From the NCBI RefSeq assembly GCF_934371575.1, contig NZ_CAKRNY010000003.1:75505-139504 (forward strand): 64,000 nt of DNA, given 5' to 3'. This DNA comes from an uncultured Blautia sp. (lineage in GTDB: Bacteria > Bacillota > Clostridia > Lachnospirales > Lachnospiraceae). Both the position numbers and the translations under genes were made by a program. The notes beneath the pieces are model-generated. The model worked only from the letters and a program-made list of their open reading frames with translations. It was not told the origin of the DNA and did no database searches. Shown here in pieces: positions 52,200 to 60,491 of the stretch. Within the stretch, counting starts at the first letter, position 1; each line of letters begins with the position of its first letter.

Positions 52200-54129
52200 C
52201 CATCAATCGTGTCAGGTAGGTCTCATCACCCTCCTGCTGGATCAAAGCTGCAACATTCTCCGCGTTTTTCTGAATAATAGACAGCAGTCCGGCACGTTTG
52301 GTAGTCCATGTCACATCAGCATCCGCATCCTGTGTATCTTTCTGATAAAGAAGTACACCATTTTTCACACGGAGTACATAATTACCTTCCGGCAATATAA
52401 GATTTGCTGTAAACGTCAGATCCGGAACCTTCGTTGTATCTACAAGAATTCCCAGATAATCCAAAATCATTTCAGGTGTCATATGTGAAATAACATCACC
52501 GTTACCATTGCCTCGCGTTGCATCATCAGTATTTGTACCATTTCGCAGCTCCTGTGCCGCACAAAGGTAAGCACTGCGCCATGGACCGGATTCTGCCTGA
52601 TACCCCAATTGCTCTAATGCATCTGCACAAAGATAACGTGCATCCATATTTTCCGGATCAGCAAAAACCAGCGTATTGGTGATCTGGGCAACCCACTGAT
52701 ATTCTCCCTTTGCAAAATCTTCTTTTGCTTTTTCAAGAACCGCATCTGTGTCACCGAAATATTCTACCAGCTTTTGTGCATAATCCGATGGTGTAAGTTC
52801 AGCAAGATGGACAGGATTACCATCATACCAGCCCATGTATTTCTCATATACTGCCTTCGAATTATGAGAAACTGTACCGTAATACTGACGGGTATACCAG
52901 ACTTTCTCCAGTTCCTCTGGAAGCTGGATCATATTGGCAATCTCTGTTTCCGTATAACCTTCATTAATATAAAGCAATGTCTGGTCGTTAATAAACTTAT
53001 ATACAGCTGCCGTATTGATCATATATTCCTGAATAATGTCATTTCCCCAATGTGGCCAGTTATGGGACTGGAATACCACATCTGCCTTATCACCATAAAG
53101 AGCCAGAGATTCCATGATGTACTCTGCCCATGCGTTTCCGTCACGCACCTGGGCTCCGCGGAGTGTATACAGATTGTGGAGTGTTCCTGTACAGTTTTCA
53201 GCCATCCACAAAGCATTTTTCGATCCAATCCAGAAGTTCATCTCTGCCGGTGCTTCGGTACCCGGAGTAAGCTGAAATTCAATTTCCACTCCATCAATAG
53301 TATGCTTCTCACCGGTTTGTGTGATTTCAAGTGTAGGAGAAATATAGCTTGTACTGCCCCTGGACTGCCCCATGCCAATACCGATAGCAAGAGCTCCTGT
53401 TTCACTGGCCTCAAGCATGGTTCCATACTGATAGCTTGCTCTGCGCCCCATGGCAGTACCTGCATAAATATTCTCGCTGACAGCATGCTTCTCAAAGCCC
53501 TCCGGTGCAATTACCTGCACATCACCGGATTGTACATCTTCTTCTGAAATAATTCCCCTGACTCCACCGAAATGATCAACATGGGAATGGCTGTAAATCA
53601 CTGCCTTTACAGGAAAAGTGCCCAGATTCTCTTCCACCAGGGAAAAAGCCGCTGCCGCACATTCCATGCTCATCAGTGGATCTACTACAATCCATCCCGT
53701 ATCACCTTTTATGAAAGTAACATTTGACATATCATAGCCACGCACCTGATAGATTCCATCAGTTACTTCAAAAAGACCATAAATATGATTCAGCTGTGTA
53801 TCTCTCCAAAGACTTGGATTCGCTGTGTCCGGAGCATCCTGATCCAGAAAAGCATATGCCGTCTGACTCCATACAAGTTTCCCGTTCTCATCATAAATAT
53901 CCAGAGTATCCGGAGAAGCTATAAGACCCTTTGTAGCATTTTCAAACTCCGCAGTATCCTCGAAATCCAGCAATGCATAAACTTCCTGATTTGCATCAAT
54001 GGTATACTGGGTGGCTAGTTTGCTTTCAGCTGTTAATTCTGATGCGGCAATCGCGCTGGAACTACCGCAGACAGTCATGGTAAGTGTCAATGCGGCGGTA
54101 GTCAAAACAGCTACTTTTTTTCTTTTCAT
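52147..54129 (-). CDS. Secreted alkyl-sulfatase-like metallo-beta-lactamase-fold enzyme
   Basis: 660 residues. An N-terminal signal peptide with cleavage probably near AIA-ASE. The MBL-fold domain has AVIYSHSHVDHFGGVRG for the two metals. A dimerisation domain and a C-terminal SCP2-like domain follow, as in SdsA1-type alkyl sulfatases. These cleave sulfate from alkyl sulfates. In the gut the substrate could be a sulfated lipid or detergent-like molecule. The promoter has an extended -10 (TGC-TATAAT, 54254-54247 on the minus strand) with direct repeats upstream. The adjacent LytTR gene is a likely regulator. Confidence 0.85.
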   Translation of the reverse strand: MKRKKVAVLTTAALTLTMTVCGSSSAIAASELTAESKLATQYTIDANQEVYALLDFEDTAEFENATKGLIASPDTLDIYDENGKLVWSQTAYAFLDQDAPDTANPSLWRDTQLNHIYGLFEVTDGIYQVRGYDMSNVTFIKGDTGWIVVDPLMSMECAAAAFSLVEENLGTFPVKAVIYSHSHVDHFGGVRGIISEEDVQSGDVQVIAPEGFEKHAVSENIYAGTAMGRRASYQYGTMLEASETGALAIGIGMGQSRGSTSYISPTLEITQTGEKHTIDGVEIEFQLTPGTEAPAEMNFWIGSKNALWMAENCTGTLHNLYTLRGAQVRDGNAWAEYIMESLALYGDKADVVFQSHNWPHWGNDIIQEYMINTAAVYKFINDQTLLYINEGYTETEIANMIQLPEELEKVWYTRQYYGTVSHNSKAVYEKYMGWYDGNPVHLAELTPSDYAQKLVEYFGDTDAVLEKAKEDFAKGEYQWVAQITNTLVFADPENMDARYLCADALEQLGYQAESGPWRSAYLCAAQELRNGTNTDDATRGNGNGDVISHMTPEMILDYLGILVDTTKVPDLTFTANLILPEGNYVLRVKNGVLLYQKDTQDADADVTWTTKRAGLLSIIQKNAENVAALIQQEGDETYLTRLMDAVTVTSEYKYFNIIEP

Positions 54130-54246
54130 GATACGTTTCCCCCTTATCCTGCAAAAAATTCAGATATTTTCTGCTAAAAATCTTAATTAATTGCAAAAAT
54201 GATATCTAATAGAAATATAGCATGAATATATCAGGGGAACAATCCA

Positions 54247-54299
54247 ATTATAGCAAAATAACATTTCTATTGCGGTAAATCAACCTAATAAGCGGTAAA
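54247..54299 (-). promoter_or_regulatory. LytTR-like direct repeats and promoter of the sulfatase gene
   Basis: On the minus strand TTTACCGC occurs twice (54299-54292 and 54279-54272) with 12 bp between copies. An extended -10, TGC-TATAAT, lies about 20 bp downstream, so the second repeat overlaps the -35. Direct repeats separated by about 12 bp are typical LytTR targets. Confidence 0.5.
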
Positions 54300-54310
54300 A
54301 CGACATTTTT

Positions 54311-55102
54311 TTATTTAGAAGAATTACTTCTCATGGAAACTTCAACCAATCTGACCAGATGATTTTCTTCACTTATAGATTTCATTTTTTCTGCATTAAA
54401 CAAAATGCATCCACAGTGTCCCGGAAATGTAGGAAAACATATAATTTTCAGATTCGTATCTATTTCAGGACTATAATCCATGATTTCCAGTGTTTCACCA
54501 TACAAGGTGGCACGTTCATAAACCTGAAGCCATTTCGCGTCCATATTGGAAAAAAGACTGGAAAAGGAACTTCCGATCATCTTGTCTAAGGGCTGCTTTT
54601 CCAGGGTAGCCAACGCTTCATTTCCATAGCGGAAGATCCAGTCCACTGCCTTTTTTTCTTCATTGAATACCATTTCTATATCTGTAAATGCAAAGGGAAG
54701 AGCATCACATATTTTATAATATTTGCAATATTCCTCTGCTGTCAGCGGCAGCTTTTTTTTACTGATTTTTGCAATCAGAAGCTCCTGTTTTTTCTGCAGT
54801 TCTTCTCTGAGAGCCTTTTTTTTACGCTTTGTATAGCAAATCGCCTCACCATTAGACAGCAAAATCCTGTCTCCAATATCCCTGATTGCAGATACAGCTA
54901 CCATACAGCCGCGTTTTACTTCCATAAATTCTTCATTCAACTGTTTCTTTAATTCTTTCAGCGTCATTCGGCAGCGATAAACTTTTCCATCAAACATATG
55001 AATCCTGCAATGATCATCTGACATAATCACATAGAGAATGTCTGCACATCGGATCGCGATCTTTGTACGATTGAAGGTTACTGTAATGAATTCCTGCTGC
55101 AT
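54311..55102 (-). CDS. LytTR DNA-binding protein with C-terminal PAS-like domain
   Basis: 263 residues. The N-terminal 95 form a LytTR domain (ILYVIMSDDHCRIHMFDGKVYRCRMTL... in pieces, and FMEVKRGCMVAV). The remaining part resembles a PAS domain with its own ligand pocket. No receiver domain, so it is not a classical response regulator. It follows the SnoaL/PAS hybrid kinase gene by 43 nt and precedes the sulfatase gene, whose promoter has LytTR-like repeats. Confidence 0.8.
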   Translation of the reverse strand: MQQEFITVTFNRTKIAIRCADILYVIMSDDHCRIHMFDGKVYRCRMTLKELKKQLNEEFMEVKRGCMVAVSAIRDIGDRILLSNGEAICYTKRKKKALREELQKKQELLIAKISKKKLPLTAEEYCKYYKICDALPFAFTDIEMVFNEEKKAVDWIFRYGNEALATLEKQPLDKMIGSSFSSLFSNMDAKWLQVYERATLYGETLEIMDYSPEIDTNLKIICFPTFPGHCGCILFNAEKMKSISEENHLVRLVEVSMRSNSSK

Positions 55103-55145
55103 GGCTGGTGCCTCCTTTAAACATCTTTTCCGTCCGTTATAAATA

Positions 55146-57164
55146 TCATAAATATTTCATCATTATTGGCACAAGAATGTTCATATCAACAGGCTTTGCA
55201 ACATGATCATTCATTCCAACAGAAAGAACCTTTTGTGTATCTTCCGCAAAGACATTGGCAGTCATTGCAATAATTGGAATCCCGGCTTTTTTAGTATCCT
55301 TCATCTTTCGGATAGCCAATGCCGCATCATATCCATTCATAACCGGCATCTGAATATCCATAAGAATCATCTTGTAATAATCAGCGTCCGCCTTTTCAAT
55401 CATGTCAACACATGCAACTCCATCACTTGCAGTCTCAACAATACATCCTTCTTCCGCCAATAATTCTGTTGCGATTTCTGTGTTGATCTCATTATCTTCG
55501 ACCAATAAAACTCGAACACCATTTAAGCAATTCTTATTACTCGGATTACTATTTTTCTTCATCAGAGATTCTTCTTTTGACGCTTTTCTGCAAGGAATCG
55601 TCACTGTAAATGTAGAACCCTCGCCCTGCTTACTTTTCACTTCTATCGTGCCATCCATAAGCTCCACAAGCTTTTTCGTAATTCCCATTCCGATACCGCT
55701 GCCCTCAATATGGCTGACAGTAGAGTTACGTTCTCTTTCGAAAGTTTCGAAAATATGCTTCTGGAATTCTTCAGACATACCAATTCCATTATCGGTAATG
55801 GTGATGATCATATTGCACCAGTCTTCTTTTTCACAAGATATCTGCGCAACATTACAGGATATTGTACCTCCTGCATTTGTATATTTTATAGCATTGCTTA
55901 TAAGGTTGAGACAGATTTCTGATAAATGCGGTGCATCCATATATACATACGGATACATAATTTGTTCTGTCAGAGAAAGAGTCTGATTTTTGCTTTCTGC
56001 CTGCTGCTGGAACATAGTGATACAGCTTTCAAAGTTTTCATGTACATCCGAAACAGCGTATTCCATTTCGACTTTATTATTTTCAATTCTTGCAAGATCC
56101 AGAACATTGCTGAGTAAGGACAGAAGCTCTTCTCCACATACCTGAATTTTTTCAAGGTATCTGCCAAGTTTTTCTGTTTCTTTCAAATGTCTGGATGCCA
56201 GTTCTGCATAACCAATGATTGCATTCATAGGAGTCCTGATGTCATGAGACATATCAAACAGGAATGATGATTTTGCTTTATTTGCACAGTCTGCTTTTAA
56301 TTTAGCTTCCCGCAATTCTTCCTCTTGCCTTAATTCCCGCAATTTTTCATATGTCACATCCCGATTCGCAATCAGCACGGATGTAACATTTCCATTTTTA
56401 TCATAACTCTGAGGAACAACCATGGAAAGAAACCAGGAGCCATCTCTTTTTTTAAATTCGGAAGACATAGATTCTTTATTACGAAGCCGTGCCGCCATGG
56501 TTTGTATATCAAAAAAATCCATATACTTCTGTACAAATGGTTCTGCTATAATCCCTTTGATAACCTTGAACTGAGGATCCCAATCTGCACAGTTTTCTTT
56601 AAAATCCATATCCATTTTTCGAGATCTTTTGACAAGTTCAACCTTCTTTGTTTTTAAATTCAACATCGAGATATGATAATAGGCAGTGCCTAATGCATGA
56701 AGTGCCTGCTGGGTTTTTTTCACCTGTTTTCCCAATGTAAGAGGAAACTCTTCACCCTCCATCTGTTCCTGATCCGGCGCTGACTGATGCAGATGCTGAA
56801 CTAACCATTTCCCATTTGTCCGCTTATAGATAATCGTAAATCTTGTTCCCATTTCAAAACAGGTTGATTCATCATGAAACAGACCAACAAAATCTACTGT
56901 CCCGTGTGCAAGAACATGGTCTTCATTAAGCCACTCTTCTTCCTGGTGTAAATTTCTTACTTCAATTCTGATTTTACCTCTTCGTTTTACATCAAATTCA
57001 AATGATTCTAAAAACTCATGCAGATTCCTGTAAAGCTCATGCTTCCCGGTTCCAATCAGACTGATATTTTCATCAAAGTAATTCTCGATACCTAAATTAT
57101 TTACTGATTCAGCGTTAATATATATTTTCAAAAGCTGCTTTGTGAGTTTTTTAAAATCATCCAT
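55146..57164 (-). CDS. SnoaL-like / PAS hybrid histidine kinase with receiver
   Basis: About 672 residues, no membrane helix, so cytoplasmic. The N-terminal 125 residues form a SnoaL/NTF2-like domain (EEEWLNEDHVLAHGTVDFVG), a fold that binds small ligands. Next a PAS region, HisKA (FLFDMSHDIRTPMNAIIGYAE), HATPase (GSGIGMGITKKLVELMDG) and a receiver (VLLVEDNEINTEI, MDIQMPVMNG). The start at 57164 follows GGGAGGT. It is probably co-transcribed with the LytTR gene. A leftover MATE promoter upstream points towards it. Confidence 0.88.
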   Translation of the reverse strand: MDDFKKLTKQLLKIYINAESVNNLGIENYFDENISLIGTGKHELYRNLHEFLESFEFDVKRRGKIRIEVRNLHQEEEWLNEDHVLAHGTVDFVGLFHDESTCFEMGTRFTIIYKRTNGKWLVQHLHQSAPDQEQMEGEEFPLTLGKQVKKTQQALHALGTAYYHISMLNLKTKKVELVKRSRKMDMDFKENCADWDPQFKVIKGIIAEPFVQKYMDFFDIQTMAARLRNKESMSSEFKKRDGSWFLSMVVPQSYDKNGNVTSVLIANRDVTYEKLRELRQEEELREAKLKADCANKAKSSFLFDMSHDIRTPMNAIIGYAELASRHLKETEKLGRYLEKIQVCGEELLSLLSNVLDLARIENNKVEMEYAVSDVHENFESCITMFQQQAESKNQTLSLTEQIMYPYVYMDAPHLSEICLNLISNAIKYTNAGGTISCNVAQISCEKEDWCNMIITITDNGIGMSEEFQKHIFETFERERNSTVSHIEGSGIGMGITKKLVELMDGTIEVKSKQGEGSTFTVTIPCRKASKEESLMKKNSNPSNKNCLNGVRVLLVEDNEINTEIATELLAEEGCIVETASDGVACVDMIEKADADYYKMILMDIQMPVMNGYDAALAIRKMKDTKKAGIPIIAMTANVFAEDTQKVLSVGMNDHVAKPVDMNILVPIMMKYL

Positions 57165-57292
57165 ACGGTTACCTCCCCCCAAAAAGCTTAAATGACTTTT
57201 CCAAAATTCCAAATTTACACAGCAAATTGTTTGCTTTATTATATCACAGCGTCATATTATTCTGCCATCATTTTCTTTGCTTTAAGTCACAG

Positions 57293-57476
57293 TTAAAGTG
57301 ACTTTTATATTGCCGCGTCCGATGAAAGAAAATTAAAAAAGAAAACAAAAAAACACCAAGAACTATACTTAGAATTAACAAGTCTACATTCGAAGTGTAA
57401 GTTTTAAATTACGTTATGAATTGATTATATATAGCTACAGCTAATGCGTCAAGCCATCGTTTACTTTTAGTAACAT
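57293..57476 (-). pseudogene. Shrunken duplicate of the MATE gene and its promoter
   Basis: Three blocks match the MATE locus in the same order and orientation: 57295-57347 with 61161-61213, 57349-57379 with 61503-61533, and 57387-57474 with 61901-61988. The first two are coding pieces and the third is the 5' control region. Everything between has been deleted, so no protein can be made. Confidence 0.8.
57424..57452 (-). promoter_or_regulatory. Retained MATE-type promoter facing the hybrid kinase
   Basis: On the minus strand TTGACG (57452-57447), a 17-bp spacer with TAGCTGTAGCTA and TATAAT (57429-57424) copy the promoter of the intact MATE gene. It points to the SnoaL/PAS kinase start 260 bp downstream. 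Confidence 0.65.
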
Positions 57477-57539
57477 AAATGATATGATATTTAAAGGCAA
57501 CTACTATCTGGCAGATATTATTTTACAGGAGGAGCACTT

Positions 57540-57998
57540 ATGTACCTGGACGGTTTAGATGAACTGGATCAGAAGATTATCCAGTTGCTTATAGAAAATG
57601 CACGCATCTCTTACTCTGATATCGGTAAAGAAACCGGCATTTCCAGAGTAGCAGTAAAAGCCCGGATTCAGGCCTTGGAGAAAAAAGGCGTAATTGAAGA
57701 ATATACAACTATAATAAACCCTCAAAAAATCAGCGGTGCTGTATCTTGCTATTTTGAAATTGAAACAAAACCAGACCATCTGTCGCAGGTGGAAGATATA
57801 TTACATAAAAATGATACAGTCACACAGATTTACCGTGTCACAGGAAGAGACAAACTGCACGTACATGCCGTTGCTTCATCAAGTGATGAAATGGAACACT
57901 TTCTGCACAATGTCATTGATACACTTCCCGGTGTTATCAGCTGCAGCTGCAATATAATCTTATCACGTATTAAAGACATTAAAGGATTACGGCTATAA
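57540..57998 (+). CDS. Lrp/AsnC-family transcriptional regulator
   Basis: 152 residues. An N-terminal winged HTH (LDQKIIQLLIENARISYSDIG, then ISRVAVKARIQALEKKGVI) and a C-terminal RAM ligand-binding domain (YFEIETKPDHLSQVEDIL). Such regulators sense amino acids or related metabolites. A strong AGGAGG site lies just upstream. It is divergent from the kinase and ends at a terminator. The target is unknown. Confidence 0.93.
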   Translation: MYLDGLDELDQKIIQLLIENARISYSDIGKETGISRVAVKARIQALEKKGVIEEYTTIINPQKISGAVSCYFEIETKPDHLSQVEDILHKNDTVTQIYRVTGRDKLHVHAVASSSDEMEHFLHNVIDTLPGVISCSCNIILSRIKDIKGLRL

Positions 57999-58027
57999 AA
58001 ATCAGAGATTGTAATACTGTCTCAACC

Positions 58028-58075
58028 ACAATCACCTTCAGGCTATTTTGTTTATTACAGCCTGAAGGTGATTTT
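58028..58075. terminator. Bidirectional terminator
   Basis: AATCACCTTCAGGCT and AGCCTGAAGGTGATT form a perfect 15-bp stem followed by TTTT, between convergent genes. Confidence 0.88.
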
Positions 58076-58122
58076 AAAATTGCCAATATATACATCAGCT
58101 TTATTCGCTTTCTTAACCAGCT

Positions 58123-58479
58123 TTACGGCACAATCTCGAGCCAGTAGCCATCTGGATCTACAATGAAGTAGATTCCCATTGCTTCATTTTCGAAGCAGAT
58201 GCACCCCATCTCTTTGTGCTTCTTGTGCGCTGCCTCGTAATCCTCTGCCTGGAATGCCAGGTGGAATTCGCATTCACCCAGATTATATGGCTGTGGATGA
58301 TCTTTAAGCCAGGTAAGTTCCAACTCAAAATCACTTACATCATTGCTCAGATACACAATGATAAAATCATCAGTAGTCTTTCTTCTCACTTCGTGCAAAT
58401 CAAGGGCCTCGTTGTAAAATTTAATAGATCGGTCCAGGTCTGATACATTGTAGTTTTCGTGAATCATCTTAAATCTCAT
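58123..58479 (-). CDS. gloA: VOC-family glyoxalase I-like protein
   Basis: 118 residues in the glyoxalase I/VOC fold: HENYNVSDLDRSIKFYNEAL, then CEFHLAFQAEDYEAAHKKHKEMG and YFIVDPDGYWLEIVP, with His, Glu metal ligands in their usual places. It may act as a lactoylglutathione-lyase-type enzyme, though VOC members vary. The start at 58479 follows AGGAG and overlaps the MBL gene stop by ATGA. Confidence 0.82.
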   Translation of the reverse strand: MRFKMIHENYNVSDLDRSIKFYNEALDLHEVRRKTTDDFIIVYLSNDVSDFELELTWLKDHPQPYNLGECEFHLAFQAEDYEAAHKKHKEMGCICFENEAMGIYFIVDPDGYWLEIVP

Positions 58480-59162
58480 AGTTCTTCTCCTTTTGTGCAT
58501 TCTGTGTTTCTAATGCGTGACTTATATTGCGGATATTCCGTAATAAACCGCTTAATTACACTGGCATCATTCCAGTAATGCATTGGAAAAATGACATTGC
58601 AATCTACATTTTTAAGGAAATACAGGATTCCATCGGCATAGTGATCTCCCTGCCTCGGATCTAAGGGAACAAATGCAGCGTCAAAATGCATACCCTTAAT
58701 TTTCCTGATCTCCGCACGATATGCTGAAGTAAGTCTCTGGTTGTCAGCTTCCGGCTCACCGTCCCAGTACCAGTCGTTTAAATCACCAGCATGATAAATG
58801 GTGCCTTCCTTCGTTTTGACAATAAATGCGACACCACTATCGTTAGACAGCAAGGTATCAACTTCGGTACCATTATCCAGATTATAAGTTTGATCATGAT
58901 AAACATATGTGATCTTCATATCTGACAGATGATTCCTTTTTCGTATATCATTCGCCAGGACCGCTTGATAAGTCATCCCCATATTATCAAGAATCCCAAA
59001 AATTTGTGGGTTAAAATGATCCTCATGGAAGTGACTGCAAAAGACGATTACTTCTTTTTCCTTGTCAAGGTGCGGTAATTCACCCTTATAATAGTCAAAA
59101 ATATAGTAGCAGTCTCTGGTCTCAACTAAAAACCCACTGTGGTTAATGTAAGTAATTTTCAT
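58476..59162 (-). CDS. MBL-fold hydrolase, UlaG/YtnP-like
   Basis: 228 residues of the metallo-beta-lactamase superfamily. The metal motif is FCSHFHEDHFNP, followed by YHAGDLNDWYW and the C-terminal FPMHYWND, as in UlaG-like predicted lactonases. No signal peptide. The substrate is unknown. Coupled by a 4-nt overlap to the VOC gene. Confidence 0.83.
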   Translation of the reverse strand: MKITYINHSGFLVETRDCYYIFDYYKGELPHLDKEKEVIVFCSHFHEDHFNPQIFGILDNMGMTYQAVLANDIRKRNHLSDMKITYVYHDQTYNLDNGTEVDTLLSNDSGVAFIVKTKEGTIYHAGDLNDWYWDGEPEADNQRLTSAYRAEIRKIKGMHFDAAFVPLDPRQGDHYADGILYFLKNVDCNVIFPMHYWNDASVIKRFITEYPQYKSRIRNTECTKGEEL

Positions 59163-59257
59163 AACATCACCTGTATAGCATGCTTAATAGCTGCCCTTCT
59201 GAGATAAGAAGGCATCTTGAGAAAGCGCCGGTCAAAATCAAATCCTGCCTGATTCAG

Positions 59258-60334
59258 TTAAAAACTCATAATCTGCTCTTCGTCAAGTCTTTTAAGAATT
59301 TCGCATGCCAACTTAACCGCATTATCAAAATCAGCATAAGCTGAAATTCCGTAATGTGTGTGCGCATAGCGAACCGGAACACCAATAACGATGACCGGAA
59401 CTGCTTTTTCAGTCAGATGTATAACTGCACCATTGGTTGAACCAGCACTGCGAACTGCATCCTGAACCGGGATGCCAAGCTTTTCTGCCAGATCAAGCGC
59501 ATATCTCTGGTAACGCGGATTGGTGATCATGCGTGAATCAATGTGACGAAGCATCGGGCCACGCTTAATAGCCGTCTGAACCATATACTGCTCAACACAC
59601 GTATCATCTGCCGGGCAGCCTTCAAAAACAATTGCGATATCCGGCTTAATTACCTGTGCTGTCACAGTGGCACCACGTACACCAACTTCTTCCTGTGCTG
59701 CACAAGCGCCAACAATATCCACATTCAAATCCTGACCAGCCAGGGTATGCATGGTCTTAAGAATTGCCGCACATCCCAGACGACAGTCAAAGCTCTTGCC
59801 CACCATCAGATCTGTGGTTTCTGAATATGTAAATGTCACATCCGGCACTACCGGTTCACCGATACGAATGCCGAACTTTTCAACCGCCTCTTCTTTAGAA
59901 ACAGCGCCAACATCTACCGTGATATCTTTCATATCCAGAGGTGCTTTACGCTCCTGCTCTGTCATGAAATGCGGAGGCTTGCTGGCAGTAATACCCGGAA
60001 TATATTCTCCGAATCGGTTGCGGACCAAGACTTTGTGAGCCGGAATATTGTGATTAACCCAACCTCCGATCTGAATGATGCGGAGAGTTCCATTCGGGCA
60101 GATAGCCTGCACCATAAAACCAACCTCATCACTATGTGCATCAAGCTGAACAACCGGACGTTTGCCGTTATTTTCTTTACGGCGGATATATAGGTTGCGC
60201 ATGCGATCTTCTGTAATTTCTCCGAGTCCTTCTGCATAAGGACGAATTGCTGCAACCACTTCATCTTCGAAGCCTGATGTACCGTTTGCATTTGAAATTG
60301 CCGCAATCATTTCCAACGTTGTTTTTTTATCCAT
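59258..60334 (-). CDS. M42-family aminopeptidase/endoglucanase-like metallopeptidase
   Basis: 358 residues. M42 motifs are VQLDAHSDEVGF, GACAAQEEVGVRGA with the catalytic Glu and a metal Glu, and ending THYGISAYAD with the last metal His. Cytoplasmic aminopeptidase of the tetrahedral (TET) group. It is preceded by a strong promoter with a palindrome. The gene is probably the first of a minus-strand unit with the MBL and VOC genes (gap 95 bp). Confidence 0.92.
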   Translation of the reverse strand: MDKKTTLEMIAAISNANGTSGFEDEVVAAIRPYAEGLGEITEDRMRNLYIRRKENNGKRPVVQLDAHSDEVGFMVQAICPNGTLRIIQIGGWVNHNIPAHKVLVRNRFGEYIPGITASKPPHFMTEQERKAPLDMKDITVDVGAVSKEEAVEKFGIRIGEPVVPDVTFTYSETTDLMVGKSFDCRLGCAAILKTMHTLAGQDLNVDIVGACAAQEEVGVRGATVTAQVIKPDIAIVFEGCPADDTCVEQYMVQTAIKRGPMLRHIDSRMITNPRYQRYALDLAEKLGIPVQDAVRSAGSTNGAVIHLTEKAVPVIVIGVPVRYAHTHYGISAYADFDNAVKLACEILKRLDEEQIMSF

Positions 60335-60417
60335 TCTGACACCTCTTTATGAAAGTTTTACCTTCTTGAGCTCAACATCTACTTATTTTTCTGACAATAA
60401 AGAATTTTCGAGCCACG

Positions 60418-60458
60418 CTTGATAAATCAAGTATAGTCTAGGCCAATATGATTGTCAA
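60418..60458 (-). promoter_or_regulatory. Promoter with operator-like palindrome of the M42 gene
   Basis: On the minus strand TTGACA (60458-60453), 17 bp, TATACT (60435-60430). CTTGAT-TT-ATCAAG (60431-60418), a perfect inverted repeat, begins at the -10 edge. It is likely a repressor site. Confidence 0.65.
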
Positions 60459-60491
60459 CAATTCCAACTCGATGTGGTAAATTGCTTTAAG

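Noticed and set aside
52774..53547. 257-codon plus-strand frame inside the sulfatase gene
   Set aside because: The opposite strand encodes a full MBL-fold protein with metal ligands; this frame has no recognisable features.
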